Assembly (NCBI GenBank): GCA_015075075.1
Contig: JABTVA010000001.1
Coordinates: 115,662 to 179,661, forward strand
DNA length: 64,000 nucleotides
Origin: Deltaproteobacteria bacterium
GTDB taxonomy: Bacteria > Desulfobacterota > GWC2-55-46
Reading direction: 5' to 3'
Shown: piece after piece, positions 1 through 9,290 of the stretch
Position numbering within the stretch: the stretch's first letter is position 1
How the letters are laid out: each line of letters begins with the position of its first letter
Position numbers and translations under genes: made by a program
Notes under the pieces: generated by a model
The model's input: only the letters and a program-made list of their open reading frames with translations
Databases searched by the model: none
Told to the model about the DNA's origin: nothing

Positions 1-677
1 AGCTCCCTTCCGGCCACGCGCTTTACCTTCTTAAGCTCCTCCATGAGGTTTACCTTCGTATGGAGCCTCCCGGCTGTATCGAGGAGCACGACATCAGCCC
101 TTCTGGCGGCTGCGGCCTTCATTGCGTCGAAGACGACAGCCCCCGGGTCTCCGCCCTGGGCCTGCCTTATGACAGGGCAGCCTGTGCGCTTGCCCCAGCC
201 TTCGAGCTGCTCGATCGCAGCCGCCCTGAAGGTATCTCCCGCCGCGAGGACCACGGACCTGCCCTCCGAGGAAAGCCTGGACGCGAGCTTCCCGATGGTC
301 GTGGTCTTCCCCACCCCGTTCACCCCGAGGACCATTATCACGAACGGGCTCGAGGTTATCTCAAGCGGCTTCTCCACCTTCTTGAGTATTTCATATACCG
401 AGTCCCTCAGGTGTTTTCTGAGCTTTTCCTCATCCTTGCCGACGAGGACTTCTCTCAGCTTATCCACTATCTCGGTGGAGGCTGTAACGCCGACGTCCGA
501 GAGGATGAGCGATTCCTCGAGGGATTCGAGGATATCCTCCCTTGATTTACCCGTGAAGGCGGCCTCGACCCCGCCCATTATCGCGTTATGGGTCCGGGCG
601 AGCCCGGCCTTAAGGCCCTCGAAGCCGGCCTTCAGCTTTTTAAACATCCTGTCTTCTTTCCCTTTCGATTCGTTCAT
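1..677 (-). CDS. ftsY: Signal recognition particle receptor FtsY (5' part, runs off the left edge)
   Basis: SRP receptor GTPase that docks SRP-ribosome complexes at the SecYEG translocon on the cytoplasmic face of the inner membrane. The frame is open to the window edge, so only the first 225 or so residues are visible. The ATG at 675-677 gives an N-terminus MNESKGKEDR. Residues 10-110 look like the helical N domain, the P-loop GVNGVGKT is at about 118-125, then come DTFRAAA and the G3 box DTAGR, all typical of FtsY rather than Ffh (no Met-rich M domain is expected here). The N-terminal acidic A domain is almost absent, a short form common outside the enterics. It is transcribed leftward, divergently from the PAS protein at 900. 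Confidence 0.95.
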   Translation of the reverse strand, partial: MNESKGKEDRMFKKLKAGFEGLKAGLARTHNAIMGGVEAAFTGKSREDILESLEESLILSDVGVTASTEIVDKLREVLVGKDEEKLRKHLRDSVYEILKKVEKPLEITSSPFVIMVLGVNGVGKTTTIGKLASRLSSEGRSVVLAAGDTFRAAAIEQLEGWGKRTGCPVIRQAQGGDPGAVVFDAMKAAAARRADVVLLDTAGRLHTKVNLMEELKKVKRVAGRE

Positions 678-899
678 GCTCTTTTAGCACAAAAAACTTA
701 TTATTTGAAGTTTTTTAAGCCAACGTCGCTGAACCGCCCTTCATCTTATTATAACCCAAGCGGTTTCCGCTTGATTTGGGCTCCCGCGAAATGTTAGATT
801 CCATAAACAGGCAGTTACCTCATCCGGAAAACTCACCAGACCACAATCCCAGGGCTTCACCTCGACAGAGCATCCCAGTCTGGCCCCAAAAGGGCAAGG

Positions 900-1637
900 A
901 TGTCAGTACGCAAACTCACAATCATTTCAGCTTCAGGCCTCGCGCTCTCGGCGACCCCGCTTCTTTTGTATTCGGCGTGGCTGGGCGGGCTTACCCGCTC
1001 GCTCGTAATTCCTGCCGCCATTTCCATATCCGGCATTGCTGCCGCATGGTGGGCTATGCGGAGCTTAAGCAGGCCGCTTTTCCATCCGCGAGAGGTGAAG
1101 GAAATAGCCGGGCCGCTTGTTGAGGGCGCGTTGACCCGGGAGGCGATAACGAAAGAGGTGCTGGATTCGCTCCCCGACCCTGTGGTCGAGACCGACGCCG
1201 CGGGCCGAATCGTATTCGTCAACCGGGCCGCTCTCCTTTTAGCCGGCTGCGATGCCGGGGCATTCGGGCAACAATGCAAGGAGTTCCTGACGGCAGCATG
1301 CCGCTCTCTTTCGGGGCATGAGACGTTCGAGGCGCCCCTTGCGATGAGGGACGGGAGCGCGCGGTTTTTCGAGTTCAAGGCCGTGAAGCTCGGGGGGTCC
1401 GGAGGAGGTTCACTCTTCATAGGCAGGGACTCGGATGAGAGGAAGCGCATCCTGGATGAGCTTACCACGGCCCGGACGCAGGAGGTCGAGGCCTCGACAA
1501 AGCTTAAAAAGACCATAAGCGACCTCGAGGAGTTCGCGCTCCTCGCCATAAGGAGGGAGCTTAAGATGCAGGAGCTCCGGGAACGTTTCGTAAGGCTTAA
1601 GGAGGAGCATGAGATTAGTAAAGACTTCCCGGGCTGA
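900..1637 (+). CDS. Membrane PAS-domain protein without a kinase domain
   Basis: A 245-residue putative sensor. Two hydrophobic segments (about residues 6-25 and 33-52) are followed by one PAS domain (about 70-185, with DSLPDPVVETD and a final FIGRDSDERKR). A charged coiled coil at 190-240 includes RRELKMQELRERF. There is no H-box, HATPase or GGDEF domain, so it cannot phosphorylate by itself. It is followed within 30 nt by a soluble histidine kinase, and the two may form one split sensor kinase (inference). The ATG at 900 follows AAGGGCAAGG. The same C-terminal coil type recurs in the REC-PAS protein at 14.4-15.6 kb. Confidence 0.8.
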   Translation: MSVRKLTIISASGLALSATPLLLYSAWLGGLTRSLVIPAAISISGIAAAWWAMRSLSRPLFHPREVKEIAGPLVEGALTREAITKEVLDSLPDPVVETDAAGRIVFVNRAALLLAGCDAGAFGQQCKEFLTAACRSLSGHETFEAPLAMRDGSARFFEFKAVKLGGSGGGSLFIGRDSDERKRILDELTTARTQEVEASTKLKKTISDLEEFALLAIRRELKMQELRERFVRLKEEHEISKDFPG

Positions 1638-1665
1638 GGACGCTTATGCAGGAGGTGCGCGCTCG

Positions 1666-2808
1666 ATGGAGCGCGCCTGGCCCGGGGTTATAGCATCCAG
1701 CACGCTCCCTGCCGCTGTCCTCTTTCCCGACCGCTCCATTGCCGAGCCGAGCGAGGGGCTTATGCGGCTTACGGGCTTCACCCGGAGCGAGCTGGTCGGC
1801 ATGCCGCTCTGCAAGCTCCTTGAGATGGGTGAGGCCCGCCCGGATGCAGGGCAGCCCGGACGGCTCCTGACAAAAGGACGGGGGACGGCCCCCGTGGCAG
1901 TGTATCTGTCGGATGCGCCCGGGATCTCGCTCGCAGCATTCCACCCCCTCGAAAAAGAGACGGCGCTGGGAGCGGAGCTTAAGGCCGCAATGGAGCGGCT
2001 CGCGGCCAGGGAAAGATATATAGAGGACTTCAGGAACGGCGTCTTCAGGATGATAACCGATCTCGACAGGAGCGAGAGCGAGTTGAAGGGGGCGCTTGAG
2101 AGGCTCTGCGAGACCCGGATGCAGCTCATGCAGTCGAGCAAGATGACGGCGCTTGGCGAGCTCGCGGCCGGGCTTGCACACGAGGTCAGCCAGCCGCTTA
2201 CCGTGATAAAGGGCCTTTCCTTGAGCATGCTCCGCTCGCTTCAGCAAGGCTCTGCCCACTTCGAGAAACTCAGCCTCATAGCCGGGGCGTCGAAGAAGAT
2301 GGAATCGATAGTCAAGCACCTCCGCGCGTTCACGAGGTCGGAGCCTACTGTAATGAAGACAGTTGACCTGAACTCTGTCGTAAGGGACGCGTTCCTCATA
2401 CTCCGCGAGATGCTGAAATCTCATTCGGTAGAGACAAACATCGAGCTCAGGGAAGTGCCTGCCGTATCAGGCGACCCGAACAGGCTCGAACAGGTCATAA
2501 TAAACCTGGTCGCGAACGCGAAGGACGCCATGCCCGGTGGAGGGACGCTCAGGGTCTCGACCGGGACCGTGGAAATCACAGGCAGGAGGTACGCAAGGCT
2601 GGTAGTCGAGGACACGGGCGAGGGCATACCCGAGGAGCTCATCGGCAGGATATTCGACCCCTTCGTCACCACGAAAGAGGCCGGAAAGGGGACTGGCCTG
2701 GGCCTCTCCATAACGAGCGGGATAATAAAGGAGCACCGGGGCGAGATACGAGTCGAAAGCGAGCGCGGCAGGGGGACGGCATTCACCATCACCATACCGT
2801 CGGATTGA
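1666..2808 (+). CDS. PAS-containing sensor histidine kinase
   Basis: Cytoplasmic histidine kinase, 380 residues from the preferred ATG at 1666, which has GGAGGT 10 nt upstream. A farther in-frame ATG at 1609 would overlap the preceding gene and has no better ribosome site. Order: degenerate PAS (about 5-95), coiled linker (100-158), HisKA with phospho-acceptor His172 in AAGLAHEVSQPL, N box NLVANAKDA (280-288), G1 box DTGEGIP, F box FDPFVTTK and G2 box GTGLGLS (343-349). All catalytic boxes are present. No transmembrane segment is seen, and no response regulator is adjacent. The membrane PAS protein at 900-1637 is the obvious sensory partner. Confidence 0.88.
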   Translation: MERAWPGVIASSTLPAAVLFPDRSIAEPSEGLMRLTGFTRSELVGMPLCKLLEMGEARPDAGQPGRLLTKGRGTAPVAVYLSDAPGISLAAFHPLEKETALGAELKAAMERLAARERYIEDFRNGVFRMITDLDRSESELKGALERLCETRMQLMQSSKMTALGELAAGLAHEVSQPLTVIKGLSLSMLRSLQQGSAHFEKLSLIAGASKKMESIVKHLRAFTRSEPTVMKTVDLNSVVRDAFLILREMLKSHSVETNIELREVPAVSGDPNRLEQVIINLVANAKDAMPGGGTLRVSTGTVEITGRRYARLVVEDTGEGIPEELIGRIFDPFVTTKEAGKGTGLGLSITSGIIKEHRGEIRVESERGRGTAFTITIPSD

Positions 2809-2853
2809 GAAAGGTTGAACTCGCCTCCTTGAAATGATAGAAATCGCAGAAGC

Positions 2854-3555
2854 GTGCTGAATGCCTTACTGGACATACTGCTCCCCCGCCTCTGCCTCCT
2901 CTGCGCATCCGACGCGGAGGACGACGGCCTCTGCGCGGGGTGCGCCGCCCTCTTAAGCGAAAAAAAGATAGGACCGCCAGTGTGCAGCGTATGCGGGGAG
3001 CCCTTTCCGGACTCGGCAGGGCCTGACCGCGAGTGCGGCGCGTGCATCGGAAAGGCCCCGCCCTTCATCTCGGCCCGGAGCGCCTACCTGTACGAAGGGG
3101 CCGTGCAGGACGCGGTGCACAGGCTCAAGTACGCGGGAGAGGTGGGCCTCGCAAGGCCGCTCGGCAGATTGCTCTCCCGGCTCCCGATGCCGCTCATCCC
3201 CCACAGGGTCGTGCCCGTCCCTCTCCATCCAAAAAGGATCAGGGAGCGCGGCTTCAACCAGTCGCTCCTCCTTGCAAGGGCGCTCTGCAAAGGGCTCGGC
3301 CTCCCTCTTGCCAGGGCCGGCCTCGAAAGGACGAGGGACACGGAAAAGCAGACCGGCCTCGGCGCCGATGAAAGAAAAAAGAACGTCGCTGGCGCGTTCA
3401 GGGTGAGGAAGCCCGGCTCGTTCAGGGGGATGCGGGTGCTTCTCATCGACGACGTATACACTACAGGCGCCACCATAAGGGAGTGCGCCAGGGCGCTAAG
3501 AAAGGACGGGGCCGAGGTCATGGCCCTGACCCTTGCGAGGGCAAGGAGGTTGTGA
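2854..3555 (+). CDS. comF: ComF-family phosphoribosyltransferase-like protein
   Basis: A 233-residue ComF/GntX-family protein, related to DNA uptake and use proteins in competent bacteria. The biochemical reaction is not established in most species. The N-terminal zinc ribbon has CLLC, CAGC, CSVCGE and CGAC pairs within residues 12-68. The C-terminal half is a type I PRTase fold with RGFNQS and the PRPP loop VLLIDDVYTTGAT (about 200-212). The start is GTG at 2854. Standard length for the family. It stands alone between the kinase and the 142-bp repeat element that begins 11 bp after its stop. Confidence 0.9.
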   Translation: MLNALLDILLPRLCLLCASDAEDDGLCAGCAALLSEKKIGPPVCSVCGEPFPDSAGPDRECGACIGKAPPFISARSAYLYEGAVQDAVHRLKYAGEVGLARPLGRLLSRLPMPLIPHRVVPVPLHPKRIRERGFNQSLLLARALCKGLGLPLARAGLERTRDTEKQTGLGADERKKNVAGAFRVRKPGSFRGMRVLLIDDVYTTGATIRECARALRKDGAEVMALTLARARRL

Positions 3556-3566
3556 TAATCTCTTCA

Positions 3567-3708
3567 GGCAAACTCTAAAAATTTGAGATTTTTCCCGTAA
3601 TCAAGGACGGGCGGGAATAAAAAGCGGAGCATATATGTGCATATGTGAGCATTTTTATTCACGCCTTGACGCAGAGTCCGGGGAAAAGATCAATTTTTAG
3701 AGGTTGCC
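3567..3708 (+). mobile_element. 142-bp MITE-like element, copy 1
   Basis: One of four copies of exactly 142 bp. It starts GGCAAACTCTAAAAATT and ends with the inverted match AATTTTTAGAGGTTGCC. Inside is a second palindrome (GGGAATAAAAA against TTTTTATTCACGC) around CATATATG. TTCA lies immediately outside each end, a candidate 4-bp target duplication. It has no coding capacity and occupies most of the comF-rfaE2 gap. Confidence 0.85.
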
Positions 3709-3729
3709 TTCATTGGAAGAGAGGTCCGA

Positions 3730-4224
3730 ATGGGAAAGATAATCGCCCGGTCGAGGCTCGCGAAAGAGCTTGCCGGGGCGCGAAGGAAAAAGAAAAAGAT
3801 CGTTTTCACGAACGGCTGCTTTGATATCATTCACGCCGGGCACGTAAGGTACCTTAAAAAAGCCAGGTCCCTGGGCGACGTGCTTGTCGTGGGCCTCAAT
3901 AGCGACTCCTCGGTGCGTTCCATAAAGGGCGATAAGCGGCCCATAGTGCCATGCAGGGAGCGCGCCGAGGTGCTCTCCGCGCTCGGGTGCGTCGACTATG
4001 TGGTCGTATTCAACGAAGACACCCCGTCGAAGCTCATCGAGGCCGTGAGGCCCGACGTCCTCGCAAAGGGCGCGGACTGGGCCGCGAAAGACATAGTCGG
4101 CGGGGACGCGGTCAGGAAGGGCGGCGGAAGGGTCGCCAGGATAACGCTCCTCAAAGGCAGGTCCACGACAAACATAATAAGAAGGGTGCTCGAACTCCAC
4201 AAGGGGCGCACCCGTCAGGCATAG
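3730..4224 (+). CDS. rfaE2: D-glycero-beta-D-manno-heptose 1-phosphate adenylyltransferase
   Basis: Transfers AMP from ATP to D-beta-D-heptose 1-phosphate, making the ADP-heptose precursor of the LPS inner core. At 164 residues it corresponds to the C-terminal (RfaE domain II) half of HldE, so the organism has the split form. The cytidylyltransferase-type motif FTNGCFDIIHAGH is at about residues 25-37, with GLNSDSSV after it and the family-typical GRSTTNII near the C-terminus. The kinase half (RfaE1) is not in the window. The stop overlaps by 10 bp the convergent response-regulator gene's 3' end. Confidence 0.93.
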   Translation: MGKIIARSRLAKELAGARRKKKKIVFTNGCFDIIHAGHVRYLKKARSLGDVLVVGLNSDSSVRSIKGDKRPIVPCRERAEVLSALGCVDYVVVFNEDTPSKLIEAVRPDVLAKGADWAAKDIVGGDAVRKGGGRVARITLLKGRSTTNIIRRVLELHKGRTRQA

Positions 4225-4646
4225 GGCCGCCTGTTGAAGCATACCCAGTACTCGCAGGCCGCCCTTATCATCGTCGTATACTCGTCATAGTCGAGCGGCT
4301 TTACAAGGAAGCTGTTGGCCCCGAGCCTGTAGGCCCTTTCGATATCGCTTTTAAGCTCGGATATGGTCAGCATCACGACCGGGACCATCGAAGTAAGCCT
4401 TTCAGCGCGTATCCTCTGAAGCGCCTCGAAACCGCTCATGCCCGGAAGCCTTATGTCCATGAGGACGAGCTCCGGCCTCCTGGCCGGGTCCCTGCCCTTG
4501 TATCTGCCGACGCCGAAGAGCCATTCCAGGGCCTCCTCGCCGTTTTTCGCGATCGCCAGCTCCGCTTTTACCGGGCAGCCCGAGAAGGCGCCCTTCGTCA
4601 GCGCCACCGATTCGGGGCTGTCCTCGATGAGGAGTATGGTCGCCAT
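4215..4646 (-). CDS. Single-domain response regulator (receiver only)
   Basis: 143-residue CheY-like receiver with no output domain. Acidic pocket LLIEDS (residues 5-10), phospho-acceptor Asp64 in LVLMDIRLPG, Thr94 in VVMLTIS and Lys116 in FLVKPL. The EEALEWLFG insertion is typical of receivers that partner phytochrome-like kinases with a similar HATPase (Rcp1 type). Its ATG shares ATGA with the stop of the giant kinase, so the two are almost certainly translationally coupled and the receiver is that kinase's cognate partner. Output must be by protein-protein contact. Confidence 0.92.
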   Translation of the reverse strand: MATILLIEDSPESVALTKGAFSGCPVKAELAIAKNGEEALEWLFGVGRYKGRDPARRPELVLMDIRLPGMSGFEALQRIRAERLTSMVPVVMLTISELKSDIERAYRLGANSFLVKPLDYDEYTTMIRAACEYWVCFNRRPYA

Positions 4647-7600
4647 CAGCCGTCTCCCTTCTGGAGGGTGAAATAGAAGGCGGCCCCCCTGCCCGGCTCG
4701 CCCTCGGCCCAGACCCTGCCGCCGTGCCTCTGGATTATCCTCTGCACCGTCGCAAGCCCTATTCCAGTGCCCGGGAACTCGTCGGAAGGATGTAGCCTCT
4801 GGAAAGGATGGAAGAGCCTGTCCGCGTGCTTCATGTCAAAACCGGCCCCGTTGTCCTTGACATGGAATATCATCCTGCCGTCCTCATGGCCCGTGACTCC
4901 CAGCTCTATCCTGGGCGACGGGATTTTCGAGGTGAACTTCCACGCGTTCCCGAGGAGGTTTTCGAGGACGAGCTTCAGGAGCTTTCCGTCTCCCCTGGCC
5001 TTGAGCCCTTCCTCTATGTGGAATGAGGCTACCCTCTCGGGCTCGGCCTTCACGAGGTTGCCGGCTATGGACCTGGCAAGGGCGCTCACGTCCACGCTCT
5101 CATAGGTTATCTCCGCCCTCATCACGTACGAGAGGTTAAGGAGGTCGTCGATGAGCTCCCCCATGCGCTTCACCGCCTCCCGTATCCTCATTATCTGGTC
5201 CTGGGCGTCCTTGTCGAGCTTCTCCCTCTGTTTTTTCACGAGGAGCATGCTGAAGCCGTCGACGAGCCTCAAGGGCGAGCGGAGGTCGTGCGCGACTGAA
5301 TATGTGAAAGTCTCTATCTCCCTATTGGCCGCCGAGAGGCCCTCCATCGCCCTTTTGAGCTCGGCCGTCCTCTCCTCCACCCTCTTTTCAAGCTCTATAT
5401 TGAGCTTTCTTACCTCCTCCTCGGCCCTCTTCCTCTCGGTTATGTCGAGTATGATGCCCGTCATGCGGACAGGCCTGCCTTCCTTGTCGAGAATGCACTC
5501 CGCCTCGGAATGGACTATCCTCTCCTCGCCGCCGGGCCTCAATATCCTGTAATCAACGGAATAAGGCCTGCCCTCGTACAGGAGCCCCCTCATGGCCTCC
5601 CTGACCATTTCAAGGTCGTCCGGGTGTACGGCGCTTGTGAAGTCCATCAGGTTCTCAAGCTCCCCTTTTCTCCGTCCGAATATTCGGTAAACCTCGTCCG
5701 AGATGTAAAGCATGTCGGTTGTAACGTCGTGCTCGAAATTGCCGAGGTGGGCGATATGCTGCGCCTCGCGGAGGCTCGATTCGCTCCGCCGGAGCGCCTC
5801 CTCGGCGCGCTTGAGCGGGGTGATGTCGGTAACAACCGCGCACAGGGCGTACTTTTTCCCTTCCCTGTCCCTGAGTGCGAACTTGGTCGCAAGCGCATAG
5901 TGTAACCCGTCCGGGAGCGGTATCTCGTTCTCGACCTGTATCGGAACGTCTGATTCAATGGCCTTCAGGTCGTCTTTATGCAATTCTTCAGCGACCTCCG
6001 GGGGAAAGATGTCGAACACGGTCTTACCATAGACCTCGTTTTCCTCGGCCCCCAGGTTCGAGAGGAAAATATTGTTTACATAAATCAGCCGGCCTTCCAT
6101 GTCCTGCATGAACATGGGGTTGCCCATGTTTTCGAGTATGGCCCTTAGCCTCGACTCGCTTTCCCTTACAGCCTCCTCCGCGCGCTTAAGCGGGGTGATG
6201 TCGGTAATAACGCCGCAGAGCGCGTACTTGCTGCCGCTGGCGTTCTTGAGCGTGAACTTTGTGACGATCTGGTAATGGAGCCCGTCCGCGAAAGGGACGG
6301 TCTCCTCAAACGTAACCGGCATATCGGCTGCCATCGCCACGAGGTCGGTCCTGTGCAGCTCTTCGGCGACCTCCCCGGGCATTTCCTCGAAAATCGTCTT
6401 GCCATAGACGTCCTCCTTCCTCTTGGCCCCCAGGAGCTTAAGGAGCACCTTGTTGACGAATATGAGCTTCCCGTCCATGTCCCTCATGTAGACGGGGTTA
6501 CCCATGTTCTCGAGTATGGCCCTCAGCCTCTCCTCGCTTTCCCGCAAGGCCTCCTCCGCGCGCTTAAGCGGGGTGATGTCGGTAACGACCCCGCACATCG
6601 CATATTTTTTTCCCTCCTTGTCCCTGAGCGTGAACTTTGTCGTAAGGGCGTAATGCAGCCCGTCCGGGAGCGGTACCTCGTCCTCGAACTGTATGGGCTC
6701 GTCCGCCTCCATCGCCTTCAAGTCGTCCTCATGCAGTTCACGCGCCACTTCCGGCGGGAATATGTCGAATATGGTCTTCCCCAGGACCTCTTCCGGCCTG
6801 ACCTCAAGGCCGGCAAGGAAAGCGGAGTTCACGAAGAGCATCCTTCCCTCCATGTCCTGTATGAAGACAGGGTTCCCCATGCCTTCGAGTATGGCCCTGA
6901 GCCTCGCCTCGCTCTCACGGAGGGCGTCCTCTGCCAGCTTTCTCTGGGTGATGTCTATGACCCCGGCAACGGAGCCCCTGTACGCGCCTCCTTCCATCAG
7001 GGGCGCGGCCGCGACCGCGACATAAAGCGTCCCGCCGTCCTTTTTCAGGTATTCCGCTTCAAAGGTCTCTGTTATGCCCCTTCTTCTCCTCCCGAGCCTT
7101 TCCCTGGCCCTTTCGGCCTCTGCCTCCCCCATGATATCGAAGAGCTTCAGGCCCATCATCTCCTGCACCGTGTATCCGAGCATCTCGGCCATCCTCAGGT
7201 TCACGTAGATGATGCTGGCTCTTTCATCCAGCGCAATTATCCCTTCCTGCAGGCTCTCGATGAGGGTCCTGTACCTCAGCTCGCTCTCAGCAAGCGCCAT
7301 TTCTGCCCGCCTGTGCTCGGTTATGTCCTGCACCGTCCCCGACATCCTGACCGGGTTCCCGCTTTCGTCCTTCTCTACCTCGGCCTCCTCGTGGACTATC
7401 CTTTCGGCCCCGTCCGTTCGGATGATCCTGTGCTCATGCGTATAATGCATGCCGGTGCGGAGCGCCTCCATGACCTTCCTTTCCAGCTCCTCCCTGTCCG
7501 CGGGATGCACGAAGACTATGAAGTCCCGGAAGGCCGGCGCCCTGGCCGATGGGGCCAGCCCGAATATCCTGTAGGTCTCCTCAGACCAGGCCGCGGCATC

Positions 7601-8809
7601 GTTCGCAATGTCCCATTCCCAGCTCCCCAGCCGCGCTATCCTCTGGGAGTCCGCGAGGGCCTCGCGCTCTTTCCTGAGCTCGTTTGTCCTCGCCTCTATG
7701 CTCCCGGCCATCTCGTTGAAGGCCTCGGTCAACGCGCCCATCTCGTCGCGCCCCCTGACTGGCACTCTTATCGTATAATCGCCGACCGCGACCGCAGTCG
7801 CGCCGGCCATTAATTTCCTGACCTGGGCCATGATTATCATCAGGAAATAGGAGACAAGCGCACCGATAAAGAGCAGCACGACGATTATCAGGAAAACGAT
7901 ATTCCATTGGAAGCTCCGGACCGGCTGAAAGACTTCCTCGGTGTCCACCTCGGCTATGATCGTCCAGCCGAGGGAAGGCAGGCACATGGACGCGCCGACG
8001 GATTCCAGGCCCCTGTAGTCCTCGTATATGCCAGTCACCTCGCGGTTCTCTTCAAGGCAGGCCATTACGGGGAGCGTGTCCACCTGCTGCCTGAGGACAG
8101 CGTCGGGTATGAACCTCGATTCGGTGAGCATGAGCTTGTCCCTGTTCACGATGTATATCTCCATCGTCTTCCAGGGCGGCGGGTTCCATGAGAGCGCGCC
8201 GAGTTCCATGATGAACTCTCCGGTAAAGAGCTCCCTTAACCTCGAAAGATCCATGAACCCGGTTATTACCCCAAGTAGCCTGCCTCCGTCCCTCCGGCTG
8301 TAGATGGGGGCCGAAAAAGCCAGCTCGGGCGTTTCTCCAAAGCCCCTGTCGATCTCGACTACCGAAAGGCCCTCCCTGCCCTTCAAAAAGAACTCCTCTT
8401 TTGAAAAATCCCTGCCCTCGAAGCCTGATAGGGTCGAGGCCAGCACTATTCCGTCCGGGGCGGTCAGCACGCTCATGCGGTACACGGTCCTTAGGAGAGG
8501 AAGCTTATGGCGCGCTATGTAGTCCGAAAGGGCCCTCCCGCCGGCCTTTCTGTCGGTTATGTCCTCGAGGGTGCTAACTATGTAGTTGTCCGTCGAAAAG
8601 TCCTGTATCCTCACCTTGCTCATCTCGATGTACAGGAGCAGATAGGCCTCCCTCTCGTCGGCAACACGGTCGAGGGTGGCAAAAAGCTCGCTCTGAAGCT
8701 CGTTCCTTTGCTGTATAAATAGCGCGGTTATGGCTATGAATATGGGGACGAGTATGAGGATGAACGCTATCAGCACCTTTTGTATAAGTGTCAGGCCGCG
8801 TTTGCGCAT
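4646..8809 (-). CDS. Giant membrane sensor histidine kinase (CACHE-HAMP-6xPAS-HisKA-HATPase)
   Basis: 1387 residues. TM1 (about 11-30), an extracytoplasmic dCACHE-like domain (to about 300), TM2 (about 305-330), HAMP, then six PAS/PAC domains between about 390 and 1145. PAS3, 4 and 5 are near-identical tandem copies of about 125 residues, each closing with TDITPLKR after a conserved cysteine. A coiled coil leads to HisKA with SVAHDLRSPLR, and HATPase_c follows with GNAWKFTSK, DNGAGFD and GTGIGLATV. This HisKA/HATPase pairing is the phytochrome-like class. The ligand is unknown. The stop overlaps the receiver start (ATGA). Confidence 0.93.
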   Translation of the reverse strand: MRKRGLTLIQKVLIAFILILVPIFIAITALFIQQRNELQSELFATLDRVADEREAYLLLYIEMSKVRIQDFSTDNYIVSTLEDITDRKAGGRALSDYIARHKLPLLRTVYRMSVLTAPDGIVLASTLSGFEGRDFSKEEFFLKGREGLSVVEIDRGFGETPELAFSAPIYSRRDGGRLLGVITGFMDLSRLRELFTGEFIMELGALSWNPPPWKTMEIYIVNRDKLMLTESRFIPDAVLRQQVDTLPVMACLEENREVTGIYEDYRGLESVGASMCLPSLGWTIIAEVDTEEVFQPVRSFQWNIVFLIIVVLLFIGALVSYFLMIIMAQVRKLMAGATAVAVGDYTIRVPVRGRDEMGALTEAFNEMAGSIEARTNELRKEREALADSQRIARLGSWEWDIANDAAAWSEETYRIFGLAPSARAPAFRDFIVFVHPADREELERKVMEALRTGMHYTHEHRIIRTDGAERIVHEEAEVEKDESGNPVRMSGTVQDITEHRRAEMALAESELRYRTLIESLQEGIIALDERASIIYVNLRMAEMLGYTVQEMMGLKLFDIMGEAEAERARERLGRRRRGITETFEAEYLKKDGGTLYVAVAAAPLMEGGAYRGSVAGVIDITQRKLAEDALRESEARLRAILEGMGNPVFIQDMEGRMLFVNSAFLAGLEVRPEEVLGKTIFDIFPPEVARELHEDDLKAMEADEPIQFEDEVPLPDGLHYALTTKFTLRDKEGKKYAMCGVVTDITPLKRAEEALRESEERLRAILENMGNPVYMRDMDGKLIFVNKVLLKLLGAKRKEDVYGKTIFEEMPGEVAEELHRTDLVAMAADMPVTFEETVPFADGLHYQIVTKFTLKNASGSKYALCGVITDITPLKRAEEAVRESESRLRAILENMGNPMFMQDMEGRLIYVNNIFLSNLGAEENEVYGKTVFDIFPPEVAEELHKDDLKAIESDVPIQVENEIPLPDGLHYALATKFALRDREGKKYALCAVVTDITPLKRAEEALRRSESSLREAQHIAHLGNFEHDVTTDMLYISDEVYRIFGRRKGELENLMDFTSAVHPDDLEMVREAMRGLLYEGRPYSVDYRILRPGGEERIVHSEAECILDKEGRPVRMTGIILDITERKRAEEEVRKLNIELEKRVEERTAELKRAMEGLSAANREIETFTYSVAHDLRSPLRLVDGFSMLLVKKQREKLDKDAQDQIMRIREAVKRMGELIDDLLNLSYVMRAEITYESVDVSALARSIAGNLVKAEPERVASFHIEEGLKARGDGKLLKLVLENLLGNAWKFTSKIPSPRIELGVTGHEDGRMIFHVKDNGAGFDMKHADRLFHPFQRLHPSDEFPGTGIGLATVQRIIQRHGGRVWAEGEPGRGAAFYFTLQKGDG
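5747..6900 (-). repeat. Three tandem PAS-coding repeats (about 375-378 bp each) inside the kinase
   Basis: The string TGATGTCGGT, in the segment coding TDITPL, recurs at 5821, 6196 and 6574, giving periods of 375 and 378 bp. The encoded units share RAILENMGNP, VYGKT, DGLHY and KFTL blocks. This is intragenic triplication of one PAS domain. Confidence 0.8.
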
Positions 8810-9088
8810 TTTTCTCCCTCTCGGGGATGTAGCGGAAAAGGCTCTGATTCGAGTCTACTTTAAGGAAGGGGGTTGTCAACGGGGCGTGCGGTGCTTCTGT
8901 TATATGATGTTGCGGCGTCTTTCCGCCTAATCGCCGAACAGTTTGCTGAAAAATTCAGAATCACTCCAGGCTCTAAAAAAGCTCAGGATGCAAATGAATC
9001 TAACAGGCGGCTGAAATAAGGAATGAGCGCTGGAAGAGATGGGGAAAGGAGCGGTCCCCGCCAATGGGGAGGGTTTTAGGCAGTTCTA
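8810..9088. other. Upstream region of the giant kinase gene
   Basis: About 280 bp without a convincing gene. It must contain the leftward promoter of the kinase-receiver operon, but I could not pick out a confident -35/-10 pair. Confidence 0.4.
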
Positions 9089-9130
9089 AAAGAGAGAGCC
9101 CCGCATCGCGCTGCGCGGGGCTCTCTCTTT
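9089..9130 (-). terminator. Strong hairpin terminator downstream of glnA
   Basis: Perfect 16-bp arms AAAGAGAGAGCCCCGC and GCGGGGCTCTCTCTTT around a 10-nt loop. A and T tails lie at both ends, so it could work in either direction. It lies beyond the 142-bp element that separates it from the glnA stop, and upstream of the leftward kinase gene. Confidence 0.8.
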
Positions 9131-9146
9131 GATAAGACCGACTTCT

Positions 9147-9288
9147 GGCAACCTCTAAAAATTAGAGATTTTTCCAGCAGTCAAGGAAGGCCGGGAATAA
9201 AAAGCGGAGCATATATGTGAATATGTGAGCATTTTTATTCCCGGACTGACGCAGAATCCGGGGAAAAGATCAATTTTTAGAGGTTGCC
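9147..9288 (+). mobile_element. 142-bp MITE-like element, copy 2
   Basis: Same length and orientation as copy 1, with intact terminal repeats GGCAACCTCTAAAAATT and AATTTTTAGAGGTTGCC. No matching 4-bp flanks are visible at this copy. Its right end is 2 bp from the glnA stop codon, so it lies between glnA and that gene's terminator at 9089-9130. Confidence 0.85.
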
Positions 9289-9290
9289 CG

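Noticed and set aside
6275..7813. Long plus-strand open frame inside the kinase gene
   Set aside because: It is the complement of conserved PAS codons, has no ribosome site and no recognisable domain; it is a shadow of the GC-rich kinase gene.
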